A DNA stretch of 64,000 nucleotides from Rhizobium sp. 007 (lineage in GTDB: Bacteria > Pseudomonadota > Alphaproteobacteria > Rhizobiales > Rhizobiaceae). Of the stretch, positions 43,923-53,150 are shown piece after piece. A model generated the notes under the pieces. It was not told where the DNA came from and did not search any database. It saw only the letters and a list, made by a program, of their open reading frames with translations. The position numbers were made by a program, and so were the translations under genes. Where the stretch lies: positions 1,488,001 to 1,552,000 of the forward strand of contig NZ_CP064187.1 in the NCBI RefSeq assembly GCF_015353075.1, read 5' to 3'. Each line of letters opens with the position of its first letter. Position 1 is the stretch's first letter.

Positions 43923-45359
43923 ATGCCTTCCAGCAACGAACAGCTATCGGTGTTTCCCGCATTCTTCCGTGTGGAAGGGCGGATCGCAGCCGTTTTCGGC
44001 AATGGAGACGAGGCCTTCGCCAAGGTGCGCCTGCTGCTGAACACGCGCGCCCGCATTGTTGCTTATGCGGACCATCCCGAGGCTGATTATCATTCGTTCC
44101 TGATTTCCAATCGAATCGAAACGGTCCGTGGCGCTTTCTCGCCCGAGCAGGTGGACGGTGCGACGCTTGTTTTTGCTGCAACCGGTAATGCTGCCGAAGA
44201 TCGCGCGGTCGTGGAAGCTGCCCGGGCGGTCAGAGTTCCGGCCAATGCAGTCGACCAGCCGGACTATTGCGATTTCTTCACGCCCGCTCTCGTCAATCGC
44301 GCGCCGGTCGCCGTTGCGATCGGCACGGAAGGTGCCGGCCCGGTGCTCGCGCAGATGATCCGTGCGCAGGTCGATCAGTTGCTTTCCCCGTCGCTCGGCC
44401 GCCTGGCCGATCTTGCGACGAGCTACCGCAGGACCGTCGAACATCTCGTTCCACGCGGCGTCGCCAGAAGGGTCTTCTGGCGCCGTTTCTTCTCTGGTCG
44501 CGTGGCGGACGCCGTTGCAAACGGCAATCTTCCCGAAGCGCGGCGTGCCGCAAACGGCCTCCTGCGCTCGGCGGAAAAGGTTGACGGTCGCGTCTGGCTC
44601 GTCGGTGCCGGTCCTGGAGCCGAAGATCTGCTGACGTTGCGCGCCCAGCGCGTGATGATGGAAGCCGACGTCATCGTTTTCGATGCGCTGGTGCCGCAGG
44701 CGATCGTCGATATGGGCCGCCGCGATGCCGAGCGCCTTTCGGTCGGCAAGCGCAAGGGTTGCCATTCGAAATCGCAGGAAGAGATCAACGATCTGCTTGT
44801 CCAGCTTGGACGCCAGGGCAAGCGCGTCGTGCGCCTGAAATCCGGCGATCCGCTGGTCTATGGCCGGGCAGGGGAAGAGATGGCGGCGCTGCGTGCCGCG
44901 GGCATCGGCTACGAGGTCGTTCCGGGCATCACTTCCGCTTTCGCCGCCGCAGCCGATTTCGAGCTGCCGCTGACGCTACGCGGCGTTGCCTCGTCGCTGG
45001 TCTTCACGACCGGGCATGATCTGACCGGCGACGTGCTGCCCGATTGGGCAAGCCTTGCCGTGTCCGGCGCGACGATCGCCGTCTATATGGGACGTACTGT
45101 CGCAGCTTCGGTCTCCGAGCGGCTGATGAGCGCTGGGCTTCCCGCCGAGACGACCGTTGCCGTCGTCGAGAATGCCAGCCGTGCGGACCGTCGCCTACTG
45201 CACGGCATTCTGCGCGATCTTCCCGACTTGCAGCATCGTGACGAGTTGACCGGACCGGTCATGGTCATTATCGGCGATGCCGTCGCAGGCGCCAATTTCG
45301 AACTGTCCGAGCCACTGGTGCGCCATGAGGCCACCGCGCCGGAATTTGCAAGGAGCTGA
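43923..45359 (+). CDS. cysG: Siroheme synthase (CysG, bifunctional)
   Basis: Makes siroheme for sulfite reductase from uroporphyrinogen III. The N-terminal precorrin-2 dehydrogenase/ferrochelatase domain (VFGNGDEAFAK, NAVDQPDYCDF) spans about 1-200. The C-terminal uroporphyrinogen methyltransferase (WLVGAGPGAEDLLTLRA, LKSGDPLVYGRAGEE, VVPGITSAFAAAA) spans 215-470. The start is probably ATG 43923; ATG 43917 is two codons upstream. Opens the operon cysG-DUF2849-cysI-DUF934. Confidence 0.94.
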   Translation: MPSSNEQLSVFPAFFRVEGRIAAVFGNGDEAFAKVRLLLNTRARIVAYADHPEADYHSFLISNRIETVRGAFSPEQVDGATLVFAATGNAAEDRAVVEAARAVRVPANAVDQPDYCDFFTPALVNRAPVAVAIGTEGAGPVLAQMIRAQVDQLLSPSLGRLADLATSYRRTVEHLVPRGVARRVFWRRFFSGRVADAVANGNLPEARRAANGLLRSAEKVDGRVWLVGAGPGAEDLLTLRAQRVMMEADVIVFDALVPQAIVDMGRRDAERLSVGKRKGCHSKSQEEINDLLVQLGRQGKRVVRLKSGDPLVYGRAGEEMAALRAAGIGYEVVPGITSAFAAAADFELPLTLRGVASSLVFTTGHDLTGDVLPDWASLAVSGATIAVYMGRTVAASVSERLMSAGLPAETTVAVVENASRADRRLLHGILRDLPDLQHRDELTGPVMVIIGDAVAGANFELSEPLVRHEATAPEFARS

Positions 45360-45361
45360 AC

Positions 45362-45676
45362 ATGGTCGACAAGGTTCTGACCGCCAACAGGCTGACGGAC
45401 GGCGTGGCGGTCTGGCTTAACGCCGGCGGCGAATGGGTAACCTCGCTGCAGGATGCGCTCATCGCCCGCCATGCCGAGGCCGTGACGGCTTTGGAAGAGA
45501 TCGGCAAGAAATCCTATGCCGACAACAAGGTCGTTGACGTTGCCGTCATCGAAGTTCAGGAAACCAACGGAGTTCTATGGCCGCTCCGCCTCCGCGAGCG
45601 CATCCGCGCCCAGGGCCCGACCATGGAATATGCGCCGGGCTACAAGCCGGCCGATCCCGAATTCATTGCAGTCTGA
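45362..45676 (+). CDS. DUF2849 protein
   Basis: A 104-residue protein two bases after cysG and eight bases before cysI. It begins KVLTANRLTDGVAVWLNAGGEW and ends in a MEYAPGYKPADPEF segment, matching the DUF2849 family found beside alphaproteobacterial sulfite reductase genes. Its role is unknown. Its place suggests an accessory or electron-transfer function in assimilatory sulfite reduction. Confidence 0.88.
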   Translation: MVDKVLTANRLTDGVAVWLNAGGEWVTSLQDALIARHAEAVTALEEIGKKSYADNKVVDVAVIEVQETNGVLWPLRLRERIRAQGPTMEYAPGYKPADPEFIAV

Positions 45677-45684
45677 GGAAGCTG

Positions 45685-47355
45685 ATGTACCGTTACGACG
45701 AATTTGACCACGCCTTTGTCGCCGAGCGCGTCGAGCAGTTTCGCGACCAGGTCCAGCGCCGTCTGTCCGGTGAGCTTGCCGAGGATGCGTTCAAGCCGCT
45801 GCGCCTGATGAACGGCGTCTATTTGCAGCTCCATGCCTATATGCTGCGCATCGCCATCCCCTACGGCACGCTCTCCTCGCGCCAGATGCGCATGCTCGCT
45901 CATATCGCCCGCACCTACGACCGCGGCTACGGTCACTTCACGACCCGCCAGAACCTGCAGTTCAACTGGCCGAAGCTCTCCGACATGCCGGACGTGCTTG
46001 CCGAACTTGCGACGGTCGAGATGCATGCCATGCAGACCTCCGGCAACTGCATTCGCAACGTCACGGCGGATCATTTCGCCGGTGCCGCGGCGGACGAAGT
46101 CGCCGATCCGCGTCCCTATGCGGAAATCCTGCGCCAGTGGTCGTCCGTGCATCCGGAATTCTCCTTCCTGCCGCGCAAGTTCAAGATCGCCGTCACCGGC
46201 GCCGAGCGCGACCGCGCTGCGATCCAGGTCCACGATATCGGCCTGCATCTGAAGAAGAACGACAAGGGCGAGATCGGCTTTGCCGTTTACGTCGGCGGCG
46301 GCCAGGGCCGCACGCCAATGGTCGCCAAGCTGATCCGCGACTTCCTACCGGAAGAGGACCTGCTGTCCTACACGACCGCGATCATGCGCGTTTACAATCT
46401 GCACGGCCGCCGCGACAACAAGTACAAGGCGCGCATCAAGATCCTCGTGCACGAGACCGGTGCCGAAGAACTGGCGCGCCAGGTCGAGGTTGAGTTCGTG
46501 CAGCTCAAGGATACCGAGCTCAAGCTGCCGGAGAAGGACGTCCAGGCGATCGCCGCCTATTTCGCGCCGCCCGTGCTGCCGGAACGCGCCGAAGGCTGGG
46601 AGAACCTTGCCCGCTGGAAGAGGGCCGATCCGGCATTTGCCCGCTGGGTGCAGCAGAACGTAGCGCCCCACAAGAACCCCGATTACGGCATGGTAACGAT
46701 CTCGCTGAAGCCGATCGGGGGCATCCCGGGTGATGCCTCTGACGCGCAGATGGATGCTGTTGCCGACATCGCGGAGGAATATGCCTTCGACGAAATTCGC
46801 GTGAGCCACGAACAGAACCTCATCCTGCCGCATGTGGCGCTGGGCGATCTGGAAGCCGTCTATCGCGGCCTGGTCGCGGCCGATCTCGAAACTGCCAATG
46901 CCGGCCTCATCACGGATATTATTGCCTGTCCGGGGCTGGACTATTGCGCGCTCGCCAATGCGCGCTCCATTCCGGTTGCGCAGGAGATTTCCAAGCGATT
47001 TGGCGATCCGGCCCGTCAGGCGGAGATCGGCGAACTGAAGATCAAGATTTCAGGCTGCATCAACGCCTGCGGGCATCACCATGTCGGCCATATTGGCCTG
47101 CTCGGCGTCGAGAAGAAGGGTGCCGAACTCTATCAGATCACGCTTGGCGGTTCCGGCGACGAACACACCTCGATCGGCGAGATCATCGGCCGCGGCTTCG
47201 AACCGGACAAGGTGACGGACGCAATCGAGACGATCGTCGATACCTATCTCGGCATCCGCCGGGACCCGTCTGAAACCTTCCTTGCAGCCTATCGCCGCGT
47301 CGGACCGCAGCCTTTCAAGGACGCGCTCTATGGCGCGGCCGCGGAAGCGGCATAA
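45685..47355 (+). CDS. cysI: Nitrite/sulfite reductase (assimilatory, siroheme 4Fe-4S)
   Basis: Reduces sulfite to sulfide for cysteine synthesis. The 556-residue protein has two ferredoxin-like and siroheme-binding halves (YGHFTTRQNLQFNW, TSGNCIRNVT). Cluster ligands are Cys415 and Cys421 (CPGLDYCALAN) and Cys458 and Cys462 (SGCINACGHHH). The size and context (cysG upstream, DUF934 downstream) favour sulfite over nitrite. GAGGAAG precedes ATG 45685; the longer frame overlaps DUF2849. Confidence 0.93.
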   Translation: MYRYDEFDHAFVAERVEQFRDQVQRRLSGELAEDAFKPLRLMNGVYLQLHAYMLRIAIPYGTLSSRQMRMLAHIARTYDRGYGHFTTRQNLQFNWPKLSDMPDVLAELATVEMHAMQTSGNCIRNVTADHFAGAAADEVADPRPYAEILRQWSSVHPEFSFLPRKFKIAVTGAERDRAAIQVHDIGLHLKKNDKGEIGFAVYVGGGQGRTPMVAKLIRDFLPEEDLLSYTTAIMRVYNLHGRRDNKYKARIKILVHETGAEELARQVEVEFVQLKDTELKLPEKDVQAIAAYFAPPVLPERAEGWENLARWKRADPAFARWVQQNVAPHKNPDYGMVTISLKPIGGIPGDASDAQMDAVADIAEEYAFDEIRVSHEQNLILPHVALGDLEAVYRGLVAADLETANAGLITDIIACPGLDYCALANARSIPVAQEISKRFGDPARQAEIGELKIKISGCINACGHHHVGHIGLLGVEKKGAELYQITLGGSGDEHTSIGEIIGRGFEPDKVTDAIETIVDTYLGIRRDPSETFLAAYRRVGPQPFKDALYGAAAEAA

Positions 47356-47365
47356 GGAGGGGATG

Positions 47366-47878
47366 ATGACGAAGATTTGGAGAGAAACCGGTTTTGTCGC
47401 CAACGATCCCTGGGTGATCGAGAGCGATGAGGTGAAAGCGACCGAAGATCAGAAGCCTCTGCTCGGCCTCGACGAGCTGATCGCCATGGCCGGAGAGAGC
47501 AACGATGTCGGGCTTGGTGTGCTCATCAAGCCCGCCGACGACGTCCGCAAGCTCGAGCCTTACCTCGATCGCCTCGATATCGTCGCCGTTGCTTTTCCGG
47601 CATTCAGCGACGGCCGTGCCTTCAGCCATGCTTCGCTGCTGCGCGAGCGACTGGGTTATGCCAACGAATTGCGGGCGGTAGGCGATGTGCTAATCGACCA
47701 GATCCCGTTGATGCTGCGCGTCGGGATCGACAGCTTCGCCGTGACCAATGAAACGGCGCTCAAGCGCCTTTCCGAAAACCGGCTGCCCGGAATTCCCCAT
47801 CATTATCAGCCGGCTGTGCGTGACGCGGAGGTCGGCAAGGGCTATAGTTGGCGCCGTCAGGCGAAGCCGGCGGCATAA
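47366..47878 (+). CDS. DUF934 protein, sulfite-reduction accessory
   Basis: A 170-residue protein with GVLIKPADDVRKLEPYLDRLDIVAVAFP in the middle and the FSHASLLRERLGY segment typical of DUF934. It is encoded eleven bases after cysI with an AGGAGG site. The family is consistently linked to ferredoxin-type sulfite reductases and is proposed to help in sulfite assimilation. The mechanism is not established. Confidence 0.88.
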   Translation: MTKIWRETGFVANDPWVIESDEVKATEDQKPLLGLDELIAMAGESNDVGLGVLIKPADDVRKLEPYLDRLDIVAVAFPAFSDGRAFSHASLLRERLGYANELRAVGDVLIDQIPLMLRVGIDSFAVTNETALKRLSENRLPGIPHHYQPAVRDAEVGKGYSWRRQAKPAA

Positions 47879-47914
47879 TGCCGGCTCGCCGTCTCTGATG
47901 ACGGAAGCGATGCA

Positions 47915-49126
47915 ATGAAACATTTCGAAGTGGCGGTGATCGGTGGCGGTCTTGCCGGCATGGTGGCCGCGATCGCGCTCGCCCGCGGCGGCCGCAGCGT
48001 GGCGCTGATTGCCCCTCCCGCCGCGACCGAGGACCGGCGCACGACGGCGCTTATGGATCAGTCGATCCGCTTCCTTGATCGCCTGGCGCTCTGGGAAAAG
48101 CTGAAGTCCGAGACCGCGCCGCTGAAAAGCATGCGCATCATCGACGGCACACGTCGCCTGCTGCGTGCACCAACCACGACGTTCCGCTCCGTCGAAGTCG
48201 GGCTCGACGCCTTCGGCTACAACTTCCCGAACAAGGGTTTGACCGACGTGCTCGAGGCGGCGGTCGCCATCGAAGGCAATATCACGCGCTTCACTGCTTT
48301 TGCTGACAGCATTGATATCGGCGAGAATGCCGTTTCCATTATGCTGGCGGGCGGCGAGATGCTGTCTGCAGATTTTGCTGCCGGCGCCGACGGTCGCAAA
48401 TCGAAGCTTAGGGAAAAAGCCGGCATTGGCGCGCGCAACTGGTCCTATCCGCAGTCGGCCATGGTGCTGAATTTCAGCCATTCGCTGCCGCACGAAAACA
48501 CCTCGACGGAATTTCACACCGAATGCGGCCCCTTTACCCAGGTGCCCTTGCGCGGCAATCGCTCTAGCCTCGTCTGGGTACAGAATCCGTCGGATGCCGC
48601 CGCCGGACTCGAATTGTCGCTTGCCGAATTGAGCAATGTCGTCGAAGAGCGGATGCAGTCGCTGCTCGGCAAGGTGAGCGTCGAGGAAGGCGTCCAGATT
48701 TGGCCGCTTTCGGGCATGATGGCGCACCGCTTCGGCAAGGGCCGGATGGCGCTGATCGGAGAAGCCGCGCACGTCTTCCCGCCGATCGGAGCACAAGGCC
48801 TCAATCTCAGCCTGCGCGATATCATGGCGTTGACGGATATTCTCTGCGACCGGGCCGAACTGCCGATACCAGCTGATTCGGGCGATCGGTTTGACCGCAG
48901 GCGCCGCGCCGACATCATGACGCGAACGGTCAGCGTCGATTTGCTGAACCGCTCGCTTCTCTCGGGTTTCCTGCCGGTGCAGATGCTGCGCGCCGCGGGC
49001 CTCCACATCCTGTCGGCGTTTCCACCGCTACGCAGCGTCGTCATGCGCGAAGGCATCGAGCCGGGTCGGGGATTGCGGGATATTCCGACTGCCTTGCGGG
49101 AAAAATTCAGCCGGAAGAAAGGCTGA
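47915..49126 (+). CDS. UbiH/UbiF/COQ6-type FAD-dependent hydroxylase
   Basis: A 403-residue flavoprotein monooxygenase. The N-terminal FAD motif is VAVIGGGLAGMVAAIALARGG, the family motif GADGRKSKLREKAGI sits mid-protein, and ALIGEAAHVFPPIGAQGLNLSLRD is the second FAD motif. This set marks ubiquinone-pathway hydroxylases. The exact ring position cannot be assigned, so I give no gene name. It stands after the cys operon and is convergent with ccdA. Confidence 0.9.
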   Translation: MKHFEVAVIGGGLAGMVAAIALARGGRSVALIAPPAATEDRRTTALMDQSIRFLDRLALWEKLKSETAPLKSMRIIDGTRRLLRAPTTTFRSVEVGLDAFGYNFPNKGLTDVLEAAVAIEGNITRFTAFADSIDIGENAVSIMLAGGEMLSADFAAGADGRKSKLREKAGIGARNWSYPQSAMVLNFSHSLPHENTSTEFHTECGPFTQVPLRGNRSSLVWVQNPSDAAAGLELSLAELSNVVEERMQSLLGKVSVEEGVQIWPLSGMMAHRFGKGRMALIGEAAHVFPPIGAQGLNLSLRDIMALTDILCDRAELPIPADSGDRFDRRRRADIMTRTVSVDLLNRSLLSGFLPVQMLRAAGLHILSAFPPLRSVVMREGIEPGRGLRDIPTALREKFSRKKG

Positions 49127-49185
49127 TCTGATCGCGATCGGAACGGCGGCTTACTCTTTGCAAGGCAGGCTATGATGTGCTGCCT

Positions 49186-49935
49186 TTAGCCAATCCGCAT
49201 CAAGATCGGAAAGGTCTGCTGGAACCAGATGGCAGTATCGCTGACGAAACCGAAGATGAAGGCGAGCCCCGTGAGCACGAGGAAGCCTCCCATGATCTTT
49301 TCGATCGTGCCGAGATGGCGGCGGAAGCGCGCCAGAAAATTCATGAAGGCACCGGAAAAGCCGGCGGCGATCCAGAAGGGAATAGCGAGGCCGAGCGAAT
49401 AGACGGCGAGAAGCCCCGCGCCGGCGCCGACGGTCTCGCGCGATGCTGCAACCCCCAAAATGGCGCCGAGCACCGGCCCGATGCAGGGCGTCCAGCCGAA
49501 GGCGAAGGCAAGTCCCATGATATAGGCGCCGGTCAGCGTCGCCGGCTTTCCGCCGCTCTGGAAACGGGCCTCGCGCGCGAAAAGCCCGATTCGGAAGACG
49601 CCGAGGAAGTTTAGCCCCATGAGGATGATGATGAGGCCGCCGATCTTTGCCAGTAGATCCAGATGCTGGCGCAGCATCATTCCGATGCTGGAAGCGCCGG
49701 CGCCGAGCGCGACGAAGACCGTGGCGAACCCGAGCGTGAAGAACAGCGCCGAAAACAGCACCCCGCGCCGGACATCGGGCGCAACCGCGACAGCATTGCC
49801 GCCCCGGAACTGCTCGACGGATATGCCCGCCATGTAGCAGAGATAGGGCGGAACGAGGGGAAGCACGCAGGGGGAGAGAAAGGAGAGGGCACCCGCAAGC
49901 AGGGCGCTCAACAGGGAAATATCGGCAATCGACAC
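49186..49935 (-). CDS. ccdA: Cytochrome c biogenesis protein CcdA
   Basis: A six-helix thiol reductant transporter of 249 residues, carrying electrons from cytoplasmic thioredoxin to periplasmic apocytochrome c. The first helix has SFLSPCVLPLVPPYLCYMAG and a later one has AFGWTPCIGPVLG, the two conserved Cys-Pro motifs. Start MSIADISLL. A much longer overlapping open frame is a shadow. Confidence 0.93.
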   Translation of the reverse strand: MSIADISLLSALLAGALSFLSPCVLPLVPPYLCYMAGISVEQFRGGNAVAVAPDVRRGVLFSALFFTLGFATVFVALGAGASSIGMMLRQHLDLLAKIGGLIIILMGLNFLGVFRIGLFAREARFQSGGKPATLTGAYIMGLAFAFGWTPCIGPVLGAILGVAASRETVGAGAGLLAVYSLGLAIPFWIAAGFSGAFMNFLARFRRHLGTIEKIMGGFLVLTGLAFIFGFVSDTAIWFQQTFPILMRIG

Positions 49936-50053
49936 GCATTCTCTCCGTCTGAATCTGGCGGATGTTTAGCGCCGCAACCCACCGAATGCCAATCACCTTT
50001 TCGAGCCCCGGCAAGAAATATGCCTAACGCGGCGAAAAAGGGAGATTTTTCGG

Positions 50054-50082
50054 TTGACCGCAATAGGTCGCCTGCATATGTT
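50054..50082 (+). promoter_or_regulatory. Candidate sigma-70 promoter of tRNA-Lys
   Basis: TTGACC, 17 bases, then TATGTT, about 46 bases before the mature tRNA 5' end. Spacing and position are right for the tRNA promoter. Confidence 0.5.
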
Positions 50083-50128
50083 CCGCGCACTTCCGGCCGG
50101 GGCTGTTTTTGGGTTCAAGGCGTCAAGG

Positions 50129-50204
50129 GAGAGCGTAGCTCAGCTGGTAGAGCAACTGACTTTTAATCAGTAGGTCATGGGTTCGAGCCCCATCGCTCTC
50201 ACCA
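50129..50204 (+). tRNA. tRNA-Lys (UUU)
   Basis: A 76-base tRNA with encoded CCA. The acceptor stem pairs GAGAGCG (129-135) with CGCTCTC (194-200). The D arm starts at 138. The anticodon loop is CTTTTAA with anticodon UUU, closed by ACTGA/TCAGT. The T arm has GGTTCGAGCCC. The island begins directly downstream, and tRNA 3' ends are common integrase targets. Confidence 0.97.
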
Positions 50205-50334
50205 AAAAACATTAATAAAAGCAATAAGTTACTGCTTCATAGCTGAAACGATTTCGACCGACGAATCGCCTTGGGGGAAAATCTCGGGGAAAGTTGGCTT
50301 CCCGTTTCCCCGGCAATCTGGCATCCTTGCGGCC

Positions 50335-50832
50335 ATGCCAGCGCCATCGAAAGCCCGACTTCGCCCGACCCTCGTGCCGAATCCCTACTTCTCCCGCGCT
50401 CATCCGGCCGATTCAGCAAACCCGCGCAAAATTGCGGCTGTCGTCAACATCCGTGAAAGCGCAATAACCACGCTCGCCTCGCGCGGTGTACTCGATGCCG
50501 CCCAGGTTGCCGCTGCTGATCGGGTCCGCGCCCTCTTTGAGGCGATGGGTGGGAAGGGCGCAAGCGCCATCGACTACGGCCGCGAACATGTCGACGGCGG
50601 CAAGGTCCGGGACCCGATCACCGAACGGCAAGTGAATTCCGGCAAGGAACTCGCCCGATGCCGGGCACTGCTCGGAGCGCGGCTTTATGGGCTCGTGTCT
50701 GCGGTGTGCGGCGAAGGCTATTCGCTGACTGAGCTCCTGGTGAGCAAGCGCGAGCGGCTGACGGCGGCCGACATGCTCCGCATGGGGCTGGACGACCTCG
50801 CCGGGCTGTGGGGCATTGCGACCCGCCGCTGA
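50335..50832 (+). CDS. Phage-type hypothetical protein
   Basis: A 165-residue protein with a basic disordered N-terminus. An Arg-rich all-alpha domain follows: VNIRESAITTLASRG, ADRVRALFEAMGG, then LLVSKRERLTAADMLRMGLDDL. This resembles DUF6456-like proteins of rhizobial prophages, which I recall only weakly. No strong ribosome binding site is seen before ATG 50335. Its 3' end overlaps the tail of the minus-strand gene ending at 50,718. Confidence 0.55.
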   Translation: MPAPSKARLRPTLVPNPYFSRAHPADSANPRKIAAVVNIRESAITTLASRGVLDAAQVAAADRVRALFEAMGGKGASAIDYGREHVDGGKVRDPITERQVNSGKELARCRALLGARLYGLVSAVCGEGYSLTELLVSKRERLTAADMLRMGLDDLAGLWGIATRR

Positions 50833-51254
50833 TGCCCCGGTCGTGGCGGCGATGTCAGCGGCGAAGCTATCCACCGGATATCAAATTGCCGATTACTCGG
50901 AGCACAATGCCCGTAGTGCACGAGGCCGGACGACGCAGAAGTCGTGAATATCTTGACGTACTCGCCACTGACGCGATTAATCGTCATTAGGTAGCTATAT
51001 GTCTCCACAGCAGCGTGCTTACACTCGAACATCAATTCAGTATCGCTGACCTTTGCTGTTAGCGTATTTTCCCGGCATCCCGCCTGAACCGTGTAAGTGC
51101 TTGAACCGTCAGGTTGGGTGTCGATCACAACGACATCTGTGCCAGTGATTGCAGAAGCAGCGCCCTTCTCATCGACGGTTTTGGTAAGCTTGCAGACGAT
51201 GAAAGTCTGATCGGCCCATGCGTTAGATACGAGAAGCGACGCAGCAAGTGCCAC
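50718..51254 (-). pseudogene. Secreted hypothetical protein damaged at both ends
   Basis: The core reads like a secreted protein: RRRFIGVALAASLLVSNAWA is a signal peptide, then a mature part with DQTFIVCKL, VQAGCREN and MFECKHA. No ATG precedes the signal peptide. The codon before KLPRRRF is CGT, inside the stop region of the methyltransferase gene upstream, so the original start seems lost; GTG 51254 would start inside the hydrophobic core. The C-terminal 50 residues after about 50,870 are Arg/Ser/Pro-rich and antisense to the 50,335 gene, so the original 3' end was probably lost too. Three or more Cys suggest disulfides. Confidence 0.5.
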
Positions 51255-51279
51255 TCCTATAAACCGTCTTCTTGGAAGT

Positions 51280-52008
51280 TTACGGTCCGCGCCTTACAAG
51301 GAAAACTCTTGCTTGCGGCAAGTATGAGGGCATCGGTTCTGCGATGAGATCAGAATGGTCAGCAAGAAACTCCCCGAACGCTTCCTTCTGGCCGACTTCG
51401 TTCTGCTCCTCACGCCAACCCCAATCATCAAACATAACGACGGCCTGATTGTGGATGTGGGGCTCAGAAAAGTTCAGAGCATCCTTAGACGCAGAGTAGA
51501 TATCGCAGTCAATCATGATGAGACTTGCCTTCTCGATTGCATGATGCCGGCGGGTCTCTTCCGTGAGCGTATCCTTGAACCACCCCTTCACGAGAGTGAT
51601 CCGCCCAAGGTCGACCTGCTGACGTTTGAGATAATTCCGAGTTGCCTGAATGGTTGAGTGAAATTCACCTTTGGCCCAGCCCTCCTTGTCGGCCTCCACT
51701 GGCAGTCCCTCGAAGGAGTCGAACCCGATGAGGCGCATATGGTTTAGACCCGCGTCACGTAGAGTTCTGTACGTGCAGGCCAGCGAGGTTCCTCGGCTGA
51801 CCCCGAATTCGAGATAGTCTCCTAGACGCTCGGAAGGCTCTAGTTCTTGAAGCTTCGCAACGGCTTGGCGAACGCAGTCACAGAAAGCGTCCTCGGGCAC
51901 CAAGGGCCACCAGGGTGTCCAGCCTCTTGCCCGGAGCGCCCGCCACGTTTGGCGCGCTGGCCTCTCCAGACCGACGACGCGAGCTACGCTTCTGAAAAGC
52001 TCTCTCAT
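51280..52008 (-). CDS. TylF/MycF-type O-methyltransferase (SAM-dependent)
   Basis: A 242-residue class I methyltransferase. The SAM motif is LEFGVSRGTSL at residues 66-76, followed by LIGFDSFEGLP and SLIMIDCDIYSASKDALNF. This is the macrocin O-methyltransferase (TylF) pattern, with Asp ligands for Mg. GAGAGGGG seven bases upstream fixes ATG 52008. It probably decorates a sugar of a polysaccharide or natural product; no other biosynthetic gene is adjacent. AT-richer sequence than the core suggests transfer. Confidence 0.82.
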   Translation of the reverse strand: MRELFRSVARVVGLERPARQTWRALRARGWTPWWPLVPEDAFCDCVRQAVAKLQELEPSERLGDYLEFGVSRGTSLACTYRTLRDAGLNHMRLIGFDSFEGLPVEADKEGWAKGEFHSTIQATRNYLKRQQVDLGRITLVKGWFKDTLTEETRRHHAIEKASLIMIDCDIYSASKDALNFSEPHIHNQAVVMFDDWGWREEQNEVGQKEAFGEFLADHSDLIAEPMPSYLPQARVFLVRRGP

Positions 52009-52223
52009 AGCACACCCCTCTCTTTTAAAGACAGATTTCATAATGGGACCAACATACGTGAGAATACAACTGAGAAACCAAAATTTCTTCACGTCAAAGT
52101 GCAGTCGCTTATCGGTCGTGCTTGACGAAATGGGAATTAAATCCTATTTTGTTCTCATGCCAACCTACAGCGAGCTCATTGAATACTATGGCTAAACGGC
52201 AAATTGCTTCTGATCATTTCCAG

Positions 52224-52741
52224 TCATTCGCCGTGCTTCAGTTCTGCCTTTGCCGCGGCGGCCTCGACAGTCAACTCCTTGACCTTTGCGGCAGTGAAGA
52301 TTTCCCGGCCTCGACGCGCCGGGCAATGAGAGCCTGAATGTCCGGTTCGGCTTTGGCGACTTCAAGTAAACCGGCCTCCGAAATGTTGGCTAGAATAGCC
52401 AACAAATCGGCGTCTATTCCCTGCCAAATCTGAATAGCTTTATAGGCCGACCGCACCTGAATTTGAGGTAATCTCGTGCCTAACCAGCCGGTGAACCCGC
52501 CTTCATCGCGCCGGTATTTGAAAAGCTCTTGGGCGGTGGCCAGCTCCCGCCCTATTTCGAAAATGGCATCAAGCTGAATCCGCTCCACGTTCTGAGCGTG
52601 GTGTCCAAGCTGTTGGTCGACGGCGGCGGTGAAGGTATCGTCGTCTAACTCGGGTAAATACGAAGCATGCTTCGCATCTCTTATATTGTCACTTTCGGCA
52701 ATTGCTCTAAGCATTTGCGCCGTTCTCGGCCCGAACGGCAA
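52224..52741 (-). pseudogene. DUF3102-like phage gene, truncated and frameshifted
   Basis: Starts abruptly with PFGPRTAQMLRAIAESDNI and has no ATG or ribosome binding site. Family proteins carry this segment after an N-terminal part that is missing here. KHASYLP joins LDDDTF directly, where relatives usually have about a dozen more residues. ELATAQELFKYRRDEGGFTGWLG is the helical nutrient-wing core. Near 52,320 the frame shifts: the open frame ends KSSLPQRSRS, while the neighbouring frame gives EIFTAAKVKELTVEAAAAKA and a stop at 52,224. Reading across the shift restores a sensible tail. Confidence 0.55.
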
Positions 52742-52767
52742 GTCATTCTTTTACGGAAATCCCAAAT

Positions 52768-52793
52768 GAAAACAGGCATCCGCAAGGATGCCC
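52768..52793 (-). terminator. Hairpin terminator with GCAA-type loop
   Basis: Perfect seven-base stem GGCATCC / GGATGCC around a four-base loop at 52,775-52,792, followed on the minus strand by TGTTTTC. It lies about 35 bases after the end of the lipoprotein-like remnant and would terminate that minus-strand transcript. Confidence 0.6.
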
Positions 52794-52826
52794 GTCATTC
52801 AAGATCAATGAAGAACGGCGACCTTA

Positions 52827-53150
52827 CACCTTGCCCTTCTTCGCTAGCAGTCGGCGGCATCGAATGCACCTTTGGCACCCGCCTCGTTGGCATGGAACAT
52901 GACGACGGTGACGCCAATTTGGGCGGTCGGTGCATACATGGGCGTGCTGAACGACGAGCCGCTATAGCTTCCATAAGCTGTGTTGCCGTAGACCGTGGCT
53001 TGCCCGAAACCGCTTGTATTAGTGTTCATACCCACGAAACGCGACCCCTGCGCCGTTTGAGCCTGTTCAAGCCTAAAATGGGTATATCCACGCTTTAGGG
53101 TAGCCTCTGCCGCCTTCTTCATCGTGATCGCCCCCGCTGCGCTGGTGAAA
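52827..53150 (-). pseudogene. Fragment of CC0125-like lipoprotein, frameshifted at its end
   Basis: The frame carries KKAAEATLKRGYTHFRLEQ, then a Gly/Tyr/Ser-rich stretch (GQATVYGNTAYGSYSG), then IGVTVVMFHANEAGAKGAFDAAD. This resembles the C-terminal part of CC0125/CC1285-type lipoproteins, whose lipobox N-terminus is absent here. At the end the frame stops at a TAG within GACTGCTAG. One base over, the sequence reads LAKKGKV and a stop at 52,827, so a one-base shift is likely. The upstream part merges with the phage-type gene at 53,073-53,408 in another frame. Confidence 0.5.

Noticed and set aside
52093..52223. A second SOS box near GAACAAAATAGGATT (about 52,140-52,165)
   Set aside because: The first half matches GAAC but the second half is GATT, not GAAC.
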